Shown here piece after piece: positions 9,601 through 20,691 of a DNA stretch of 29,095 bases (position 1 is the first letter of the stretch; each line of letters starts with the position of its first letter). Position numbers and translations under genes: made by a program. The notes under the pieces are model-generated. The model did not search any database. It was given only the letters and a program-made list of their open reading frames with translations, and was not told the DNA's origin. Source of the stretch: Thecamonas trahens ATCC 50062 (Eukaryota > Apusozoa > Apusomonadida > Apusomonadidae); assembly GCF_000142905.1 (NCBI RefSeq), contig NW_013657638.1, forward strand, positions 233,363-262,457, written 5' to 3'.

Positions 9601-12600
9601 AGGTGCGTCTTGAGAATGACTGAGAAAATGTACTCGAGCGACTCACGCTCGTACTCGGGCGAGTAAAGGACGTTAAAGTGGCGCAGCAGCCGCTGCGAGA
9701 CCGGCGCCTTGCCCGACCCGAGTGTCAGCGCGCCGGCAAGCTGGACGTCGACAAGCTCCACAAACTGCTTGTCGAGGCTCTCCGAGTCGTACCACCCGCC
9801 CTGGTCGCACACCTGCCGCAACAGCTGGATCGGCGGACGTGCCCCGTACTTTTCAGGCGTCGGCATGTTGAGGTCGTCGACAAAGACTACCAGCGACTTG
9901 CCGGGCATCGGGCCGAACACGCCCTTTCGCCGCCGGTCGACCTTGGACGCCAGCAGCGCTTGCACGTCGCCGGCGTGAACCGTCGCCGAAAAGCCCACAA
10001 AGGTAGGCACAAACCGCGAATCAAGCTTGCGGAGCAGGACCTCGCGCAGACCATAAGTCTTACCGGCGCCGGATGTGCCGGCAAGCAAGATCCGCTGGTG
10101 CGACCGGATGAGGAGCTCGGCAACAAAGCCGAGCGAGACAGACTCGACCGTCGGCACAAAGACTTGCGAGAGCGGGATGGCCGCGTCGAGCTCAAACCCA
10201 TTGAGCTTGGTGCTCCATGCCCGCCACCCCACCTCGGAAACGCTCAGCTTGAACTCGTAGTCAAAGATGGTGCCCTCTTGCGGAAGTGGATACATGAGCT
10301 TGCTCAGCTTGGGCCCGGTCTTGACCGCCGGTGGTGCCGGCGTCTCAGCGCCCTCGACAGGGCCCGCACCGGCTCCGTCGTTGCTGCCACTCATCTCACT
10401 CTCGCGAGGATCGAGTGCAGGTGCTGGCGCCTTTTTCTTGCGCGAGAGCGCCTCGCGGACAATGGCATCAAAGGCAGCGCGGTCGTCAGTCGACTCGAGA
10501 ATGGTGCCGATGGACCACGCGACGGCCCAGGCAAAGACACACTCAAAGACAGACTGGAGTTCGACGTCCGAGTAAGCAGTGCCGATTGGCTCAAGGAAGG
10601 CGCGCTTTGCCTCGTCGGCCGACGCGAGCGAGGCAGCCGCGAGCGCCGCTTCGTCGAGTTCATCGCCGCCATCGGCGGCGTCGTCGTCCGAGCCGTCACC
10701 GTCGATGTCAAAGTCGTCGTCGTCGTCGTCGGCGTCGTCGTCGTCGTCCGAGCCCGAGCTGTCATCCGACTCGGAGGCCACCCTCGACTCGGGCGGGCTC
10801 ACCAGGGGAATGAGGACGTCGAGGAGGATGAGGAGCGAGCGCATGAGGCCGGCGGTGCACGTTTTGAGCGAGAGCTCAGTGCGGAGCACAAGGCTGAGCG
10901 CCGGCGCGACGAGGCTGGTCATGAGGCGGTCGATGATGGACCCAAAGGCCTCAGCGACGTGCGGGACGAGGCGGGCGCGCCATGACGCAGCCCAGTGGTC
11001 CCACTCGATGGTGTTTTCGTTGACGTACACCATGCCGCAGCGCGAGACCGTGGCCGGTGAGGCCTGCGACAAGTCGCGAACCTCAAAGACAAACGAGACG
11101 CGCGGCGGAATTTTGATTCGCTCCGAATTGGGCAGGCAGAGGAGCTTGTTGTCGTCGAGCACGGTGTTCATCGACTCGATCCACAGCGAGTCGACCGGGC
11201 CGTCGAACACAATCCACTGCAGCGGGTGGGCGCCGTTGGGCGCCGACGCCGGCGGCGGCTCGGCGAGCCGCTCGACAATGCCGCGGACAATGTGCGAGAG
11301 GATGCCGTCGGACCACTCCATGGTCACCTCGTTGACTTCACCGTAGAGCTGGCCCATGGTGATCGACTTGGGATTGATGACGTGGTCCTCGACAGGCTCG
11401 CCGGTGGCAGTGAGCGCATCGCGGAGAACGGACCGCGCAGCCGACTTGCCGGTTCCGGCGGTGCCGACGAGCATGACGCCGTGACGGACCTGGAGTGTCT
11501 CGTAGTACTGGGTGATCTTGTGGATAAAGGCCGGCGCCGGTTGCAGGTTGGCCGCGGCGAGGGTTTCGAGAATGGCGTCGTCGAGGTTGCCGTAGTCGGG
11601 CACCGGCGGCGAGGCTGTCGGGAACAGGTCGGAGAGAATGCCGGTGAAGAGCGGGATGTCGTCGGCCACTAGCTTGGGCACGTTGCAGTCGGAGAGGGCG
11701 CGGTAAAGAATGAGCGCCTCGTCGTCGTCGTTCATGGCGCGGCCGAGCGAGGCGCGTGAGGCGCGCATGAGGCCACCGGCGGTGGAGAGCACGGCCTTGA
11801 TGGTCCGCATGCCAAAATCATAGTGGTCCTGCGACGAGAGCTGCTCGGCGGCGAGCTTGAAACAGTTGACCATCTTGCGGCTGAGCGACGGCGCCGACTT
11901 GAAGCCCTCCGAGTAGAGAAGAATCTCGCCGATGAACGCGTAGTCGGCCTTCATCATGGCAACCGGGCGGAAGAGGGCCTTGAGGTTGTTGGGCAGCTCC
12001 GTCCGCCCGGCGTACCCGGGGTTCATGGTGATGAACACGGTGCAGGTTGGGTCGAGGTCGAGAAGCGTGCCCTCAAACATGAGCTGCTTGGAGCCTGCGG
12101 CGACGCCGCGCTGGATGGCAAGGATTTGCGAGGCAATGACCGAGAGCACTTCGATCTCGATGCGATTGAACTCGTCAAAGCAAGCCCAGGCGCCAGCCGA
12201 GGCGAGGCCCTTGAAGAACTTGCCCATCTGCAGGTAGTCAAGCGCTTCGGAGCAGTTAAAGACGACGCACTGCTTGGCGACGGCCTTGGCCAAGTCCTTG
12301 CACGTTTCGGTCTTGCCGGTTCCGGCCGGCCCCGCAGGCGCGCCACCGAGGTGCAGGTGCTGCGCCGACATGAGGGTGCGGTAGCAGCGGTCGGTGAGCG
12401 GAGTGATGACCAGCCGCGAGGTGTTTCCCAGGTACTCGTAGCCGTAAGCGAGCGTGGCGAGGACCATGCGGACCTCAATCTCGCCGTCGTCCTCCATGTA
12501 GAACCGCATTTGGGCCTGCCAGCGAAAGTCGGACTCGACCACAACCTTGTGGGCGATGAGCTCGCGGACGGTGTCACGGTTGTGGACATCCATGACAAAG

Positions 12601-15600
12601 AGTGAGCCGAGAGTGAGCTGCTGGAGTCGGGTGAGCGGCGAGCAGACGAGCTCGGTGAGCCTGTTGAGCTGCTCGACGAGCTTGGCCTGCAGAATCTTGA
12701 GGCCGCGCAAGTCGCGGTCGCGGAGGCAGCGGGTGACGAGCTGGGTAAAGACGAGCTGGTTGACAGCGAGCACGATCTGGCCAGGCCAGGCAAGGACCCA
12801 GTCCTCGCGAACAGCAGCGGCATGGTCTGCGAGTGAGTCGCGGACCTGGGCAGCAAGCGCGGTCCGCATGGCTGACTGGACGTCAAGGAGCCAGTGCTCA
12901 ACGTCGCGGAGGGTGGAGACGGCCGAGGAAAAGGCAATCGACTCACCCTCGGCCGAGTTCATGGCGGTGATGTCGATGAGCTGGCGGCCGGTCCGGGACT
13001 TGGCGCCGTCGACCATGGTGAGCGAGTCGATGTTCTCAAAGCACTTGCGCAGGTACGGCTGGACTCGGGTCGGGTCAGTCGACTTGGCCAGAATGTCGAG
13101 GAGCTCGTCGTTAGAGAGAAAGTAGAAGCGCGGGAAGACCGATCGCTTAACGTCGAGGTAGTTCTGGAGGAGCTCCATGATCTGCTCGAGCAGGTCGTGG
13201 CACTCAATGAGAACCTCTAGAACGTCCTCGTTGTCGCAGACCGAGAGGACGGCTGGCGAGCGCGAGACCTTGTTCATGGTCCGCCGCCACGACGCATCGA
13301 CAGCGTCGTAGAGCATCGAGCCGCGCGGAAGCGCGCGGTTGATGTCGTCCGACGAGAAAATCGGGTTGAGGTACATCCACGAGCGCTGGACAAGAAGCCA
13401 CTTGTCGATGGTGGCTTGCACGAGCTTGAGCTTGGCCGAAAACTTGCGGGTCGCCTCCTCGAGCGGGCCGATGAACGGCGACGAGAGCATGGTGGCGACC
13501 GAGACGGTGTAGTCGTCGAGGAGGGTGACAAGGTCATCGGGGGCACCGATGATGAACGTGTCCGAGCCCTTGTACGGGAGAACCTCAAACGACTCGCGCT
13601 TGAGGCCGACAATCATCTTATCGAGTGTTGTCTCCAGGTTGTACTCGTTGATGGCGACGTCAGCGACCTTGGTCACCTCCTCGATGTGGTTCTCCAGATG
13701 CTGCTCCACAAAGTAGTACAGGTTCCAGTCGGCCTGCGGCGAGATGTTGAGGCCGGTCTTCTCATTGAGCTGGGCCCAGTGTCTGCGGCGGATGCCCGGG
13801 TGACGGAGCTTCTTGATGATGGGCATGTGGGCGCGAAAGGTCTCGATGGCCTCCTTGAGGGCGGTGGCCGCCGTCGCGCCTGCAATATGCTGCCCGCGGA
13901 GCTGGCGAAGAACCTTGGAGTTGGTCTTGTACGTCTTGAGAATGAACTTTTCCATGGCACTGGCTGAGAGCGTGACAAACGTCTGCCCAAGCCACGTGCC
14001 CTGCTTGGTGAACCAGGCAGCGGCGTTGGACCAGAGCGTGTAAATGGGCTTGAACTCGGCAAGAGCTTCCGAGAGGACCGGGAGTGGCGACGGCTCAAAC
14101 TCAAACAGCCGCTCGTGCTTGTTGTACAGCGCGTGCTCCTTGACCAGATCGCGGAGCGTGGTTCGCAGCGCCGCCGCTTGCTCGCCGAGCGTCTCGGCGT
14201 CGTCGAGGTTGTCGGCAAAGTCAAAGCTCTTGATGGCAATCGAGGCGTCGATGGCCCGGGCCTCGAGGTTGGAGAGCTTCTCCTTGATTTCGCGCGTCAT
14301 GTTGATGCGGACAAGGCCCATGAGGCGTTCGGTCTCGACCATGGTGGTGTCAAGCTTGCGCGGCCACGAGAGGATGTGATAGTGAGCGCTGGCGATGGCG
14401 TCGGAGATCTCATAGCCAAACGACTCGAGGAGGGCAAAGCGAGCGCTGAGCTCGGCGGCGCGCTTGCCTAGCTTGCGCTTCTCCTTGGGGAGCGAGGCGA
14501 TGAACTTTTTGAGCATGGTCAGCTCCTCGGGCGTCTCGGGCTGGGTAGTGAGCTTGACGTTGATGGCCGCGTACCGCTCGTCGAGGGCTTGGCAGTACTC
14601 CTGAGTGTCGACTCGGAGTGCCTTGAGGAGCGCACGCCGAAGCCGATGCGCGGCCCGCTCGAGCTCAGCCTTGACCTCGACGACCCTCACCTCGAACATG
14701 CCCATGACCACTCGCTCGTCGATGAGCGAGCGGATGTCTACAATGAGGCTTTCAACTTTGCGGACCTCGTCGGCGTAGTCGGCCGGCTTGGGCTTGGGCT
14801 CGCGCGCAGTGAAAGAAGCCACATACTCGGTGTGGGTCTGCGCCAGGAGGACGTGGAACCGCTCAAGCCGTGAGAGGTAGCCGCGCATGTACGCGCCTGA
14901 CCAGTCGAGCGCCTTGTCGAGCGCAGCCCGCGCTTGCACCATACCAGGGCTCGACTCGTGGTCGGGCGCAAGGAGCGGCGGGACCTCGAACGGGCGAAAC
15001 TCGTCGATCTGGACAGTCGGGAGATCCTGAATGGCACTCACGGTCTCGTCCACGAGGTGGTGGAGGACTTCGCGGACATGTTCGACTGACGGCGAGTAGA
15101 CAAGCAAGCCATCGCTATCGGGCGAGACCTCGAGCGTGACAGTGAAGAGCGGCGTCTTGCGCGGCAAGTACTTGCCCGGCACGCCAAAGAGCTGGAACAT
15201 CGGCGCTGGCGGCGGGACGCCCGGCTCCGAGGCCGCGACGACGGCACGGGTCAAGGTGCGGGCGCGCCGCTTCTTGACCTTGGGAGGCGCCAGCGCTGTG
15301 GTGGTGCTCGGGCTGGGTGGCAGCGTCTTGGAGGCTGTTGCCGCGAAAGTGGGAGCGTCTTCGGGCACGTCGCTCTTGGCCGAGACTGCCGACGGCCTGC
15401 GTGATGCGGGTGTGGAGGCTGGCGCAAGGGCGGCATCCGGCGCAGGCGAAGCGTTCCCGGTGACAAAGTTCTCGGCGTAGGACGAGACAAGAGCGGAGAG
15501 GTCTTCCTCTTTGGTGCGCTTCTTGCGCGACTTGCCGGAGCTGGCCGAAGCGCCGTCAGCGGCAGCGTCGGCAGCGCCGGCGAGCGAGGGTGCCGAGTCG

Positions 15601-18242
15601 GCCGGAGCAAGCGAGGCGGAGGAGCTTGCAACGGGATGGGTCGACTCGTCGGGATCCGACTCCTCCTCGTCGTACTCGTACTCGTAGTCTGCGTCTGCGT
15701 ATGCGGCGGCGACAAGCGCTTCCGCGCACGCAGCGTGCATGCGGTTGAGCTCGTCGATGTACTCGACAAAGGTGGCAGTGTAGTCGTCGATGGACGAGGC
15801 AAGGACGATGGCGAGCGCGTCGCGGAGCATGAGGTTGACGAGGCGGACAAGGGCAGCCGGCTCGACAACGTCGTATGGTGCGGCGTTGGCATGTGCCGAG
15901 AGTCCTGCGTCGAGCGCGTTGTTGAGCGACTGGATGGTGATGTAGCGGACGTCGCGGACGGTGTTCCGCATGTAAAACGTTTGGTCGTTGAGAAAGTCTG
16001 TGAGCGAGGCAAGAGCAACGGCCTTGGACGGCTTGCGCGACTTCGGCTTGAGCAGAAACGAAAGGAGGAGCGGCTTGTCGGTGACCGAGGCGAGGAACGA
16101 CCACGAGGCTCGAAGTGCGGCGGCAAGGTTCGGGCGGGCCAGAAAGTGGGCCGAGGCGAGCGAGGCAAAGTGGCCGGCAAAGTCGTGGTGCGGGAGGACA
16201 AGGGTGCCGAGCTGAGGAATGGCAACCGGAGGCGTTGGGGCGGGCAGCGGCTCGGCCGGGTTGATGGCGCGGTACGGGAGGGTGGCGTCAAACTCCATCT
16301 GGTTGATGGTCCGCTTGTAGTGGTAGCGGACGGCTTCCTCAAAGGCATCAGTAAAGAGAGTGCCTGCAACCGTGGGCTCAAAGGCAGCGCTCGGGCCAGC
16401 ACCGGTGTCGGACGCGCCGGCGCGCGCGCGGGCAACAAGCTCGGCGGTGACGGCGGCAGCGGCGACGGCGCGCTGGCGGTCGGTGAGGGTGGCGGCGTGT
16501 GGAAAGTCGCGGCCGACGCGCTTGACAATACTAGCATATGCGGCATCGTCGAGCTCGGGCAGGCCGTCGGTCGGCATGAGGTCGATGCGGACGTTGTAGC
16601 GAAGCATGGCCTCAGCCTCGCGGCGAGCCACCAGCGCAGCCTGAAGGCGGGCACCAAAGAGGCTCATATCCTCGCCATCAAAGACGAGGTTGAGCCGCGA
16701 GACCCACTTGAGCGAGTGGTTCGAGAGCCACTCGATCTGGTACAGCGCCTTGTCGGCGTTGTAGCCAACAACCAGGCACGGCTTCCACGACCACGAGCCG
16801 TCGACGTCAAAGAACTTGGAGAGGCCAGAGACGGCGTAGTTGGGCAGGCTCAGCTTTTCGTTGAGCTCATCAAAGGTGGCGTCGTCAAAAAACGAGAGCG
16901 GGAAGAAGCCAGCTGGGACCGAGTCGTCGTCGTCGTCGTCGTTGGAGGATTCGGCCCGGGCCGGGTTCGGCGTCGGCGTCGGCGCCAGCTGGGGCGTAAG
17001 CAGCGGTTGGAGCGGAGGCGGTAGCGGTGGGAGCGGTGATTCTCTGTGTGCTTCACGCATGCGGCTGCCGCTTGGCAGCGGCGAGAGCCTCGACGGAGTG
17101 GCGTGGTGGGAAGCGTCGCAGACCGGGGATGAGAGGGTCATGGCAAGCGCCGAGGTGGCACGAACAGTCTCTCCCTGCTCAAGTAGTGCCGGAGATGGCT
17201 GCAAGCGCATAGAGCTCTGAGCGCGGGTCGGGGTTTTGCGGGCAGCGGCCATGATCTTGCGCAGCGAAGTGGTATTGGAGCGGACGACCGAGGCGCGGGA
17301 GAGCGAGGCCTGGCCAGCGTGACGGCTCTGCGCGCGGGCAAGCGACGATGGGCGTGAGAGCGAGCGCGAGAGGGAGCGAGAGCGTAGCGCGCGCGAGCCG
17401 CTGCCACGGCTGCCACGGCTTGCACGGCCGCGGCCGCGCCGCGATCGGACCGGGCCGAGCCGCCGGGCGCGGGACGGCTGGTCCGACGATGACACGGCGT
17501 TGTCGAGATCGTCGAGTGTGATGGGCCGATCGGCCGAGGCTGCCAGCTCGGCGCCGTCGGCAGAGAACGAGAGATGGCGCTCGACAACGGTGACGTTGCC
17601 GACGCCGGTCGAGTCGTCGATGTCGGCGGCCGAGAGCAGCCGCGAGAGCGACGAGGCGGCCGGGACCGATCCCGGGTACGGGCGGACGTCCTCGGCATCC
17701 ACGTGTGGCGTGCGGTGGACTCTTGCCTCTCGCCCGATGGTGTTGATGGTCTTGACCAGCGACGGTGAGGCGCGGCCAGGCGTGGCGTAGTTCTCGGCCC
17801 GTGGCAGGTACGAGTTCGCGTGGCCGAGGAGCGACGGGGCTGCTGACCGCGGCTCGACGCCCCGCAGAGGCGCCGGAGAGTGGCTGCTTCCGGACGACGG
17901 CAGAGCAAGGCCGTCGGCACCGGCTTGGGCATCCGGGCGGGAGTTGAGGCTGGCCAAGTCGGCCGCGCCGACCTGCCACGAGCCGATGGGTGGCATGGCG
18001 ACGGAGCCGGCCGGCTCACCCAACCGCTGGCGGACCAGCTGCTCTGTGGCACGCAGCGACTCGTGCTCGACAAAGCGGTCGAGGGCGAGGAAGTGTGTCC
18101 GTTCCAAGGGGGTCTGTGTAGGGAAGGGGGGCGGGGCGGTGAGCGGGGGGGGCGAGGGAGTGCACAGAGGGAGACAGGGGGAGGGGGGAGAGGGACGGCG
18201 ACGTACCAACCGCTCAGGGTCGACCCCTTCGTAGGTGTTCAT
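3670..18242 (-). CDS. Axonemal inner-arm dynein heavy chain, DNAH1-like (one intron, one apparent frame break)
   Basis: ATP-driven minus-end motor of the axonemal inner arm. After splicing 18206-18114 and compensating one base near 8673 the product is about 4,825 aa. Residues 1-415 are low complexity (Ser/Arg, Pro, acidic). From about 415 comes a conserved DNAH1-like N-terminal segment (WVSRLNLVF, RYNVRIDLMPTDG), then the linker. AAA1 P-loop GPAGTGKT is at about 1940 with Walker B CFDEFNRI; AAA2 GTAGTGKS at about 2226; AAA3 GTSGAGKT at about 2690 with VFVDDLNMP; AAA4 GTPGGSGRKS at about 3030, one residue longer than the usual GVGGSGRQS. The stalk coiled coils flank the microtubule-binding domain (about 3385-3500, SMQHPPPGMTIAIEA). 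AAA5, AAA6 and the C-terminal domain follow, ending with the typical CPVYKT...NNFVLAVGLPT...HW. Closest family by remembered motifs is DNAH1 (single-headed inner arm). Disordered inserts: acidic block at about 2453-2503, Gly/Ser/Glu insert in AAA5 at about 3700-3768, acidic insert near 4503-4540. Family certain, subclass likely. Confidence 0.95.
8671..8675 (-). other. Apparent 1-nt deletion (frame break) in the dynein heavy chain
   Basis: Upstream frame reads EAVYQEFVSRV up to 8673; from the overlapping triplet at 8673-8671 a second frame reads RANLHLVLCMSPSSALFRQR. Together these give the standard dynein sequence at the AAA4 end (FVSRV-RANLH-VLCMSP). The fit is seamless if one base is missing in the GTC-GG context. 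No GT...AG pair could produce it, because no residues are missing. The ATG at 8646 inside the second frame is the conserved Met of LCMSP and not a gene start. Confidence 0.85.
18114..18206 (-). other. Intron 1 of the dynein heavy chain
   Basis: Seen on the minus strand: donor GTACGT at 18206-18201 directly after a 12-codon first exon (MNTYEGVDPERL), a C/T-rich interior with C runs, and acceptor CTACACAG ending at 18114. It is 93 nt and phase 0, so the frame stays open through it and an unspliced reading would add 31 Pro/Ser-rich residues. Removing it joins PERL to TPLERTHFLALDRF. Confidence 0.75.
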
Positions 18243-18495
18243 GGTTTCAGGGGGAGGGTGGGGAGGGTGGAGGGTGTAGGGTGGTGGGGGTGGGGGTGGA
18301 GGGTGGAGGGTGGGGGGTGGGGGTGGGGTGGAGTGGTACGGTTGGAGCGGGGTAGGGCGGTTACCTGGTGGGGTGGGCGGGTGGCTGGGCGTGGGCGGGT
18401 GGCCGTGATTGGCGCGGGCGGGAAGGCAACGGTTGGCGGACGGCTGGCGGACGGCTGGCGGGCGTTGGCTGGCAATGGCGGTTAATGGATGGTGG
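18243..18495. promoter_or_regulatory. Short intergenic region upstream of the dynein gene, G-rich
   Basis: 253 bp between the propeller gene's stop and the dynein start, both minus strand, so it should include the dynein promoter. From 18249 to 18350 the plus strand is a near-continuous GGGTGG/GGGTGGA array with many closely spaced G triplets, which has G-quadruplex potential. From 18420 to 18480 there are short tandem CGGACGGCTGG-like repeats. No TATA box is visible. Promoter role is inferred from position only. Confidence 0.4.
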
Positions 18496-19800
18496 TTATT
18501 GGGCGCGGGCGATGTGGGCGAATATCAAGTGGAGGATCTCGTTGGGGAGGTGTGGAAGGAAGCAGTGTGAGGCGTAGGTGTAGTCCGACGTGGCCGGGTT
18601 GACAGCGCGGGCGATGACGAGGACGACAAAGATGGTGCGGCGGACAGCGAGCGAGAAGGCGAGGTGCGAGACTGGCGACCACGGGCGGCGGAGGTGGGCG
18701 TGTGGATCTGAGGCTGCACACGCGCCAGGAACAATGCGCAGTGCTATCGAGTGTTCGACGACAGCAAGGCTGCCGGTGGAGAGAGCGGCGACGGTGATGG
18801 GGGATGAAAACGACGGGACCGAGCCAGTCGGCAGCGGCGAGACAGCCATGTCACCGGCAGTGGCGGTGTCGAGAGTCACGCCATCGGCAGCAGCATCCGG
18901 AGTGAGCGCAACGGAGAGCACCACCGTCCACGAATAGAGGCAGACGAGGATTGAGTTGTCGCCAGCAAGGGCGATGCCGGATGGGTTGAGGAGCGACGGG
19001 ATGGTGGCAGAGATCGGCGCAGATGGTGGGGCAGTGGCTGAGGCCTTGGTGCCAGCGATGCGAGTCAGCTGCAGCGAGGCAAGGTCGAGGCGGATAATGG
19101 CGTGGTACTGCGAGAAGAAGAGCGCGTTGCCTGAGGGCGAGACAGCGAGGCCTTTGGGCTCGTTGAGCCAGAATGGGCCGTCTGCAGCGGTGACGCCCAA
19201 ACGGGCTACAAGCGGGCGGACGGTCCACTCGTTTGTTGCGGGCGCGGTCGACGGAGGAGGCGTAGCTATGTAGATGGTGTTGGCTCCTCGATCGGCAATG
19301 TACAGCGCGCCGGAGCACGGGTGGACGGCAAGGCCGTATATGAGCTTGAACACAATCGAGAGGGCCGGCACATCGGCATACTCCGCGCCCGACTGCAGAT
19401 CTAGACCAGAAGCCGAGGCCAGCGGAACCGGAGCCAGCGTGCCGGCGTTGCGGCCCGTCAACGAGCCGACAATGAGCCGGGGCGAGGAGCGGGCGCCGGC
19501 GCGCAGGGCGGCAAGCGACGGTACGGCAAAGGCCAGGACGCCCGACTCGCCAGCAACATACACCTCTAAGCCCTGTGGCGAGAAGGCGATGCCGCGGGCG
19601 CCGCGCTTGACCGGAAAAGCCGCGTCGGACGAGAGCTGCAGCGGTTCGGCGTTGGGCCCGGCATCAGTGTCGAGCAGGTGGACGTGGCCTGTGGTGAGGG
19701 AGACGGCAACGATGGCCGGGTTGAGCGGGTGGGCGGCGACGCCTGCGACTGCTGACAGCGGGTATGTGCGGGGGGTGGAGGAGGAGGAGGGGGCAGCCAT
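18496..19800 (-). CDS. NHL-repeat beta-propeller protein with C-terminal F-box-like motif
   Basis: 434 aa, single exon, start in context CTCCCGCAATGG. NHL-type blades are visible: ARGIAFSPQGLEVYVA near 69, IYGLAVHPCSGALYIADRGANTIYIA near 153, PKGLAVSPSGNALFFSQYHAIIRLDL near 214, PSGIALAGDNSILVCLYSW near 270 and a weaker one near 320. NHL propellers are binding platforms with no enzymatic residues to point to here. The last 25 residues read CFLPHLPNEILHLIFAHIARAQ; LPxEILxxIF is the opening helix of F-box domains, which normally runs about 40 residues and sits at the N-terminus, so here it is short and at the wrong end. If functional it would suggest Skp1/cullin recruitment, but this is inference from a short motif. 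A hydrophobic stretch (TIFVVLVIA) precedes it. No signal peptide is evident. Confidence 0.8.
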   Translation of the reverse strand: MAAPSSSSTPRTYPLSAVAGVAAHPLNPAIVAVSLTTGHVHLLDTDAGPNAEPLQLSSDAAFPVKRGARGIAFSPQGLEVYVAGESGVLAFAVPSLAALRAGARSSPRLIVGSLTGRNAGTLAPVPLASASGLDLQSGAEYADVPALSIVFKLIYGLAVHPCSGALYIADRGANTIYIATPPPSTAPATNEWTVRPLVARLGVTAADGPFWLNEPKGLAVSPSGNALFFSQYHAIIRLDLASLQLTRIAGTKASATAPPSAPISATIPSLLNPSGIALAGDNSILVCLYSWTVVLSVALTPDAAADGVTLDTATAGDMAVSPLPTGSVPSFSSPITVAALSTGSLAVVEHSIALRIVPGACAASDPHAHLRRPWSPVSHLAFSLAVRRTIFVVLVIARAVNPATSDYTYASHCFLPHLPNEILHLIFAHIARAQ

Positions 19801-20691
19801 TGCGGGAGGTTGTGGGGAGAGGGTGGTTGAGAGAGGGGGGAGGGGGGCGGAGAGGTGTGGTGGCGGAGCGATGGTCTCCGTCTGTGCTCGGTCTGCGTCA
19901 GGAAAGGCGTCGTGTCCATGGTATAGTGTGATGTGGTGATGCTGTGATGTGGTGATGCTGTGATGTGGTGATGCTGTGATGTGGTGATGCTGTGATGTGG
20001 TGATGCTGTGATGTGGTGATGGTGTGATGTGGTGATGCTGTGATGTGGTGATGCTGTGATGTGGTGATGCTGTGATGTGGTGATGCTGTGATGTGGTGAT
20101 GCTGTGATGTGGTGATGCTGTGATGTGGTGATGCTGTGATGTGGTGATGCTGTGATGTGGTGATGCTGTGATGTGGTGATGCCGTGATGTGGTGATGCTG
20201 TGATGTGGTGATGCTGTGATGTGGTGATGGTGTGATGTGGTGATGCTGTGATGTGGTGATGCTGTGATGTGATGTAGTGGTGCAATGCGGTGGGGTGGTC
20301 ATCATGTGTCTGTCACAGCTGTCAAACAACTCGTCAAGCGGGTGCACGTGGCGTGCCCGGGCTCCGCACCTGTGCCAACACGCGCAGAGTGTCTGTGGCG
20401 GTGGTGAGGAGAGGGAGTGGGGGTAGGCGGCAGAAGACAGCCCTGTTGCCGGACGGCATGTGCAGGGGCGCAAGTGGGCCGGTGGTGGGCTGGTGGCGGG
20501 CTGGTGGTGGGTACAGGTTGCATGACAGAGGAGCAAACGCCCACAGGCGGCCCTTCCTTCCCTGCCTCAACCGACCAAGTGGCTGACACTACTTCTCTCC
20601 GGCAGCGCGTGCAGCGGTGGGGAGACAACCTGCATACACCGTCGAACAGGAGGAGCGCGGCGTGTGACTTGGCGTGTAGGCTGGTGGTGGT
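19801..20691. promoter_or_regulatory. Divergent intergenic region between the propeller and SCAMP-like genes
   Basis: The two flanking genes point away from each other, so this 891-bp region should hold both promoters. It contains the 16-bp minisatellite in its middle. The rest (19801-19929 and 20281-20691) is GC-rich with GGTGG-type repeats and shows no protein-like frame or RNA gene. The frames that stay open across the minisatellite are pure repeat translations. Confidence 0.4.
19930..20265. repeat. Minisatellite, 21 copies of a 16-bp unit
   Basis: The unit GATGTGGTGATGCTGT is repeated head-to-tail 21 times without indels, followed by a degenerate partial copy to about 20275. Three copies differ by a single base: copies 6 and 19 have C to G at unit position 13 (20022 and 20230), and copy 16 has T to C at position 14 (20183). 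Because 16 is not a multiple of 3, all three frames are the same 16-residue cycle (ITTSQHHHITASPHHS on the minus strand), so open frames here mean nothing. The near-identity of copies points to recent expansion or active homogenisation. Confidence 0.97.

Noticed and set aside
9678-10985. Long plus-strand open frame (435 codons) antisense to the dynein gene
   Set aside because: It is Arg/Ala/Gly-rich with no motif and lies exactly opposite conserved AAA2-AAA3 codons; high GC third positions keep antisense frames open.
19930-20275. CRISPR array
   Set aside because: Units are directly abutting with no spacers, 16 bp long, in a eukaryotic context.
19566-20536. His/Thr/Ser-rich frames through the minisatellite
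   Set aside because: They are pure translations of the 16-bp repeat; all three frames are open for the same reason.
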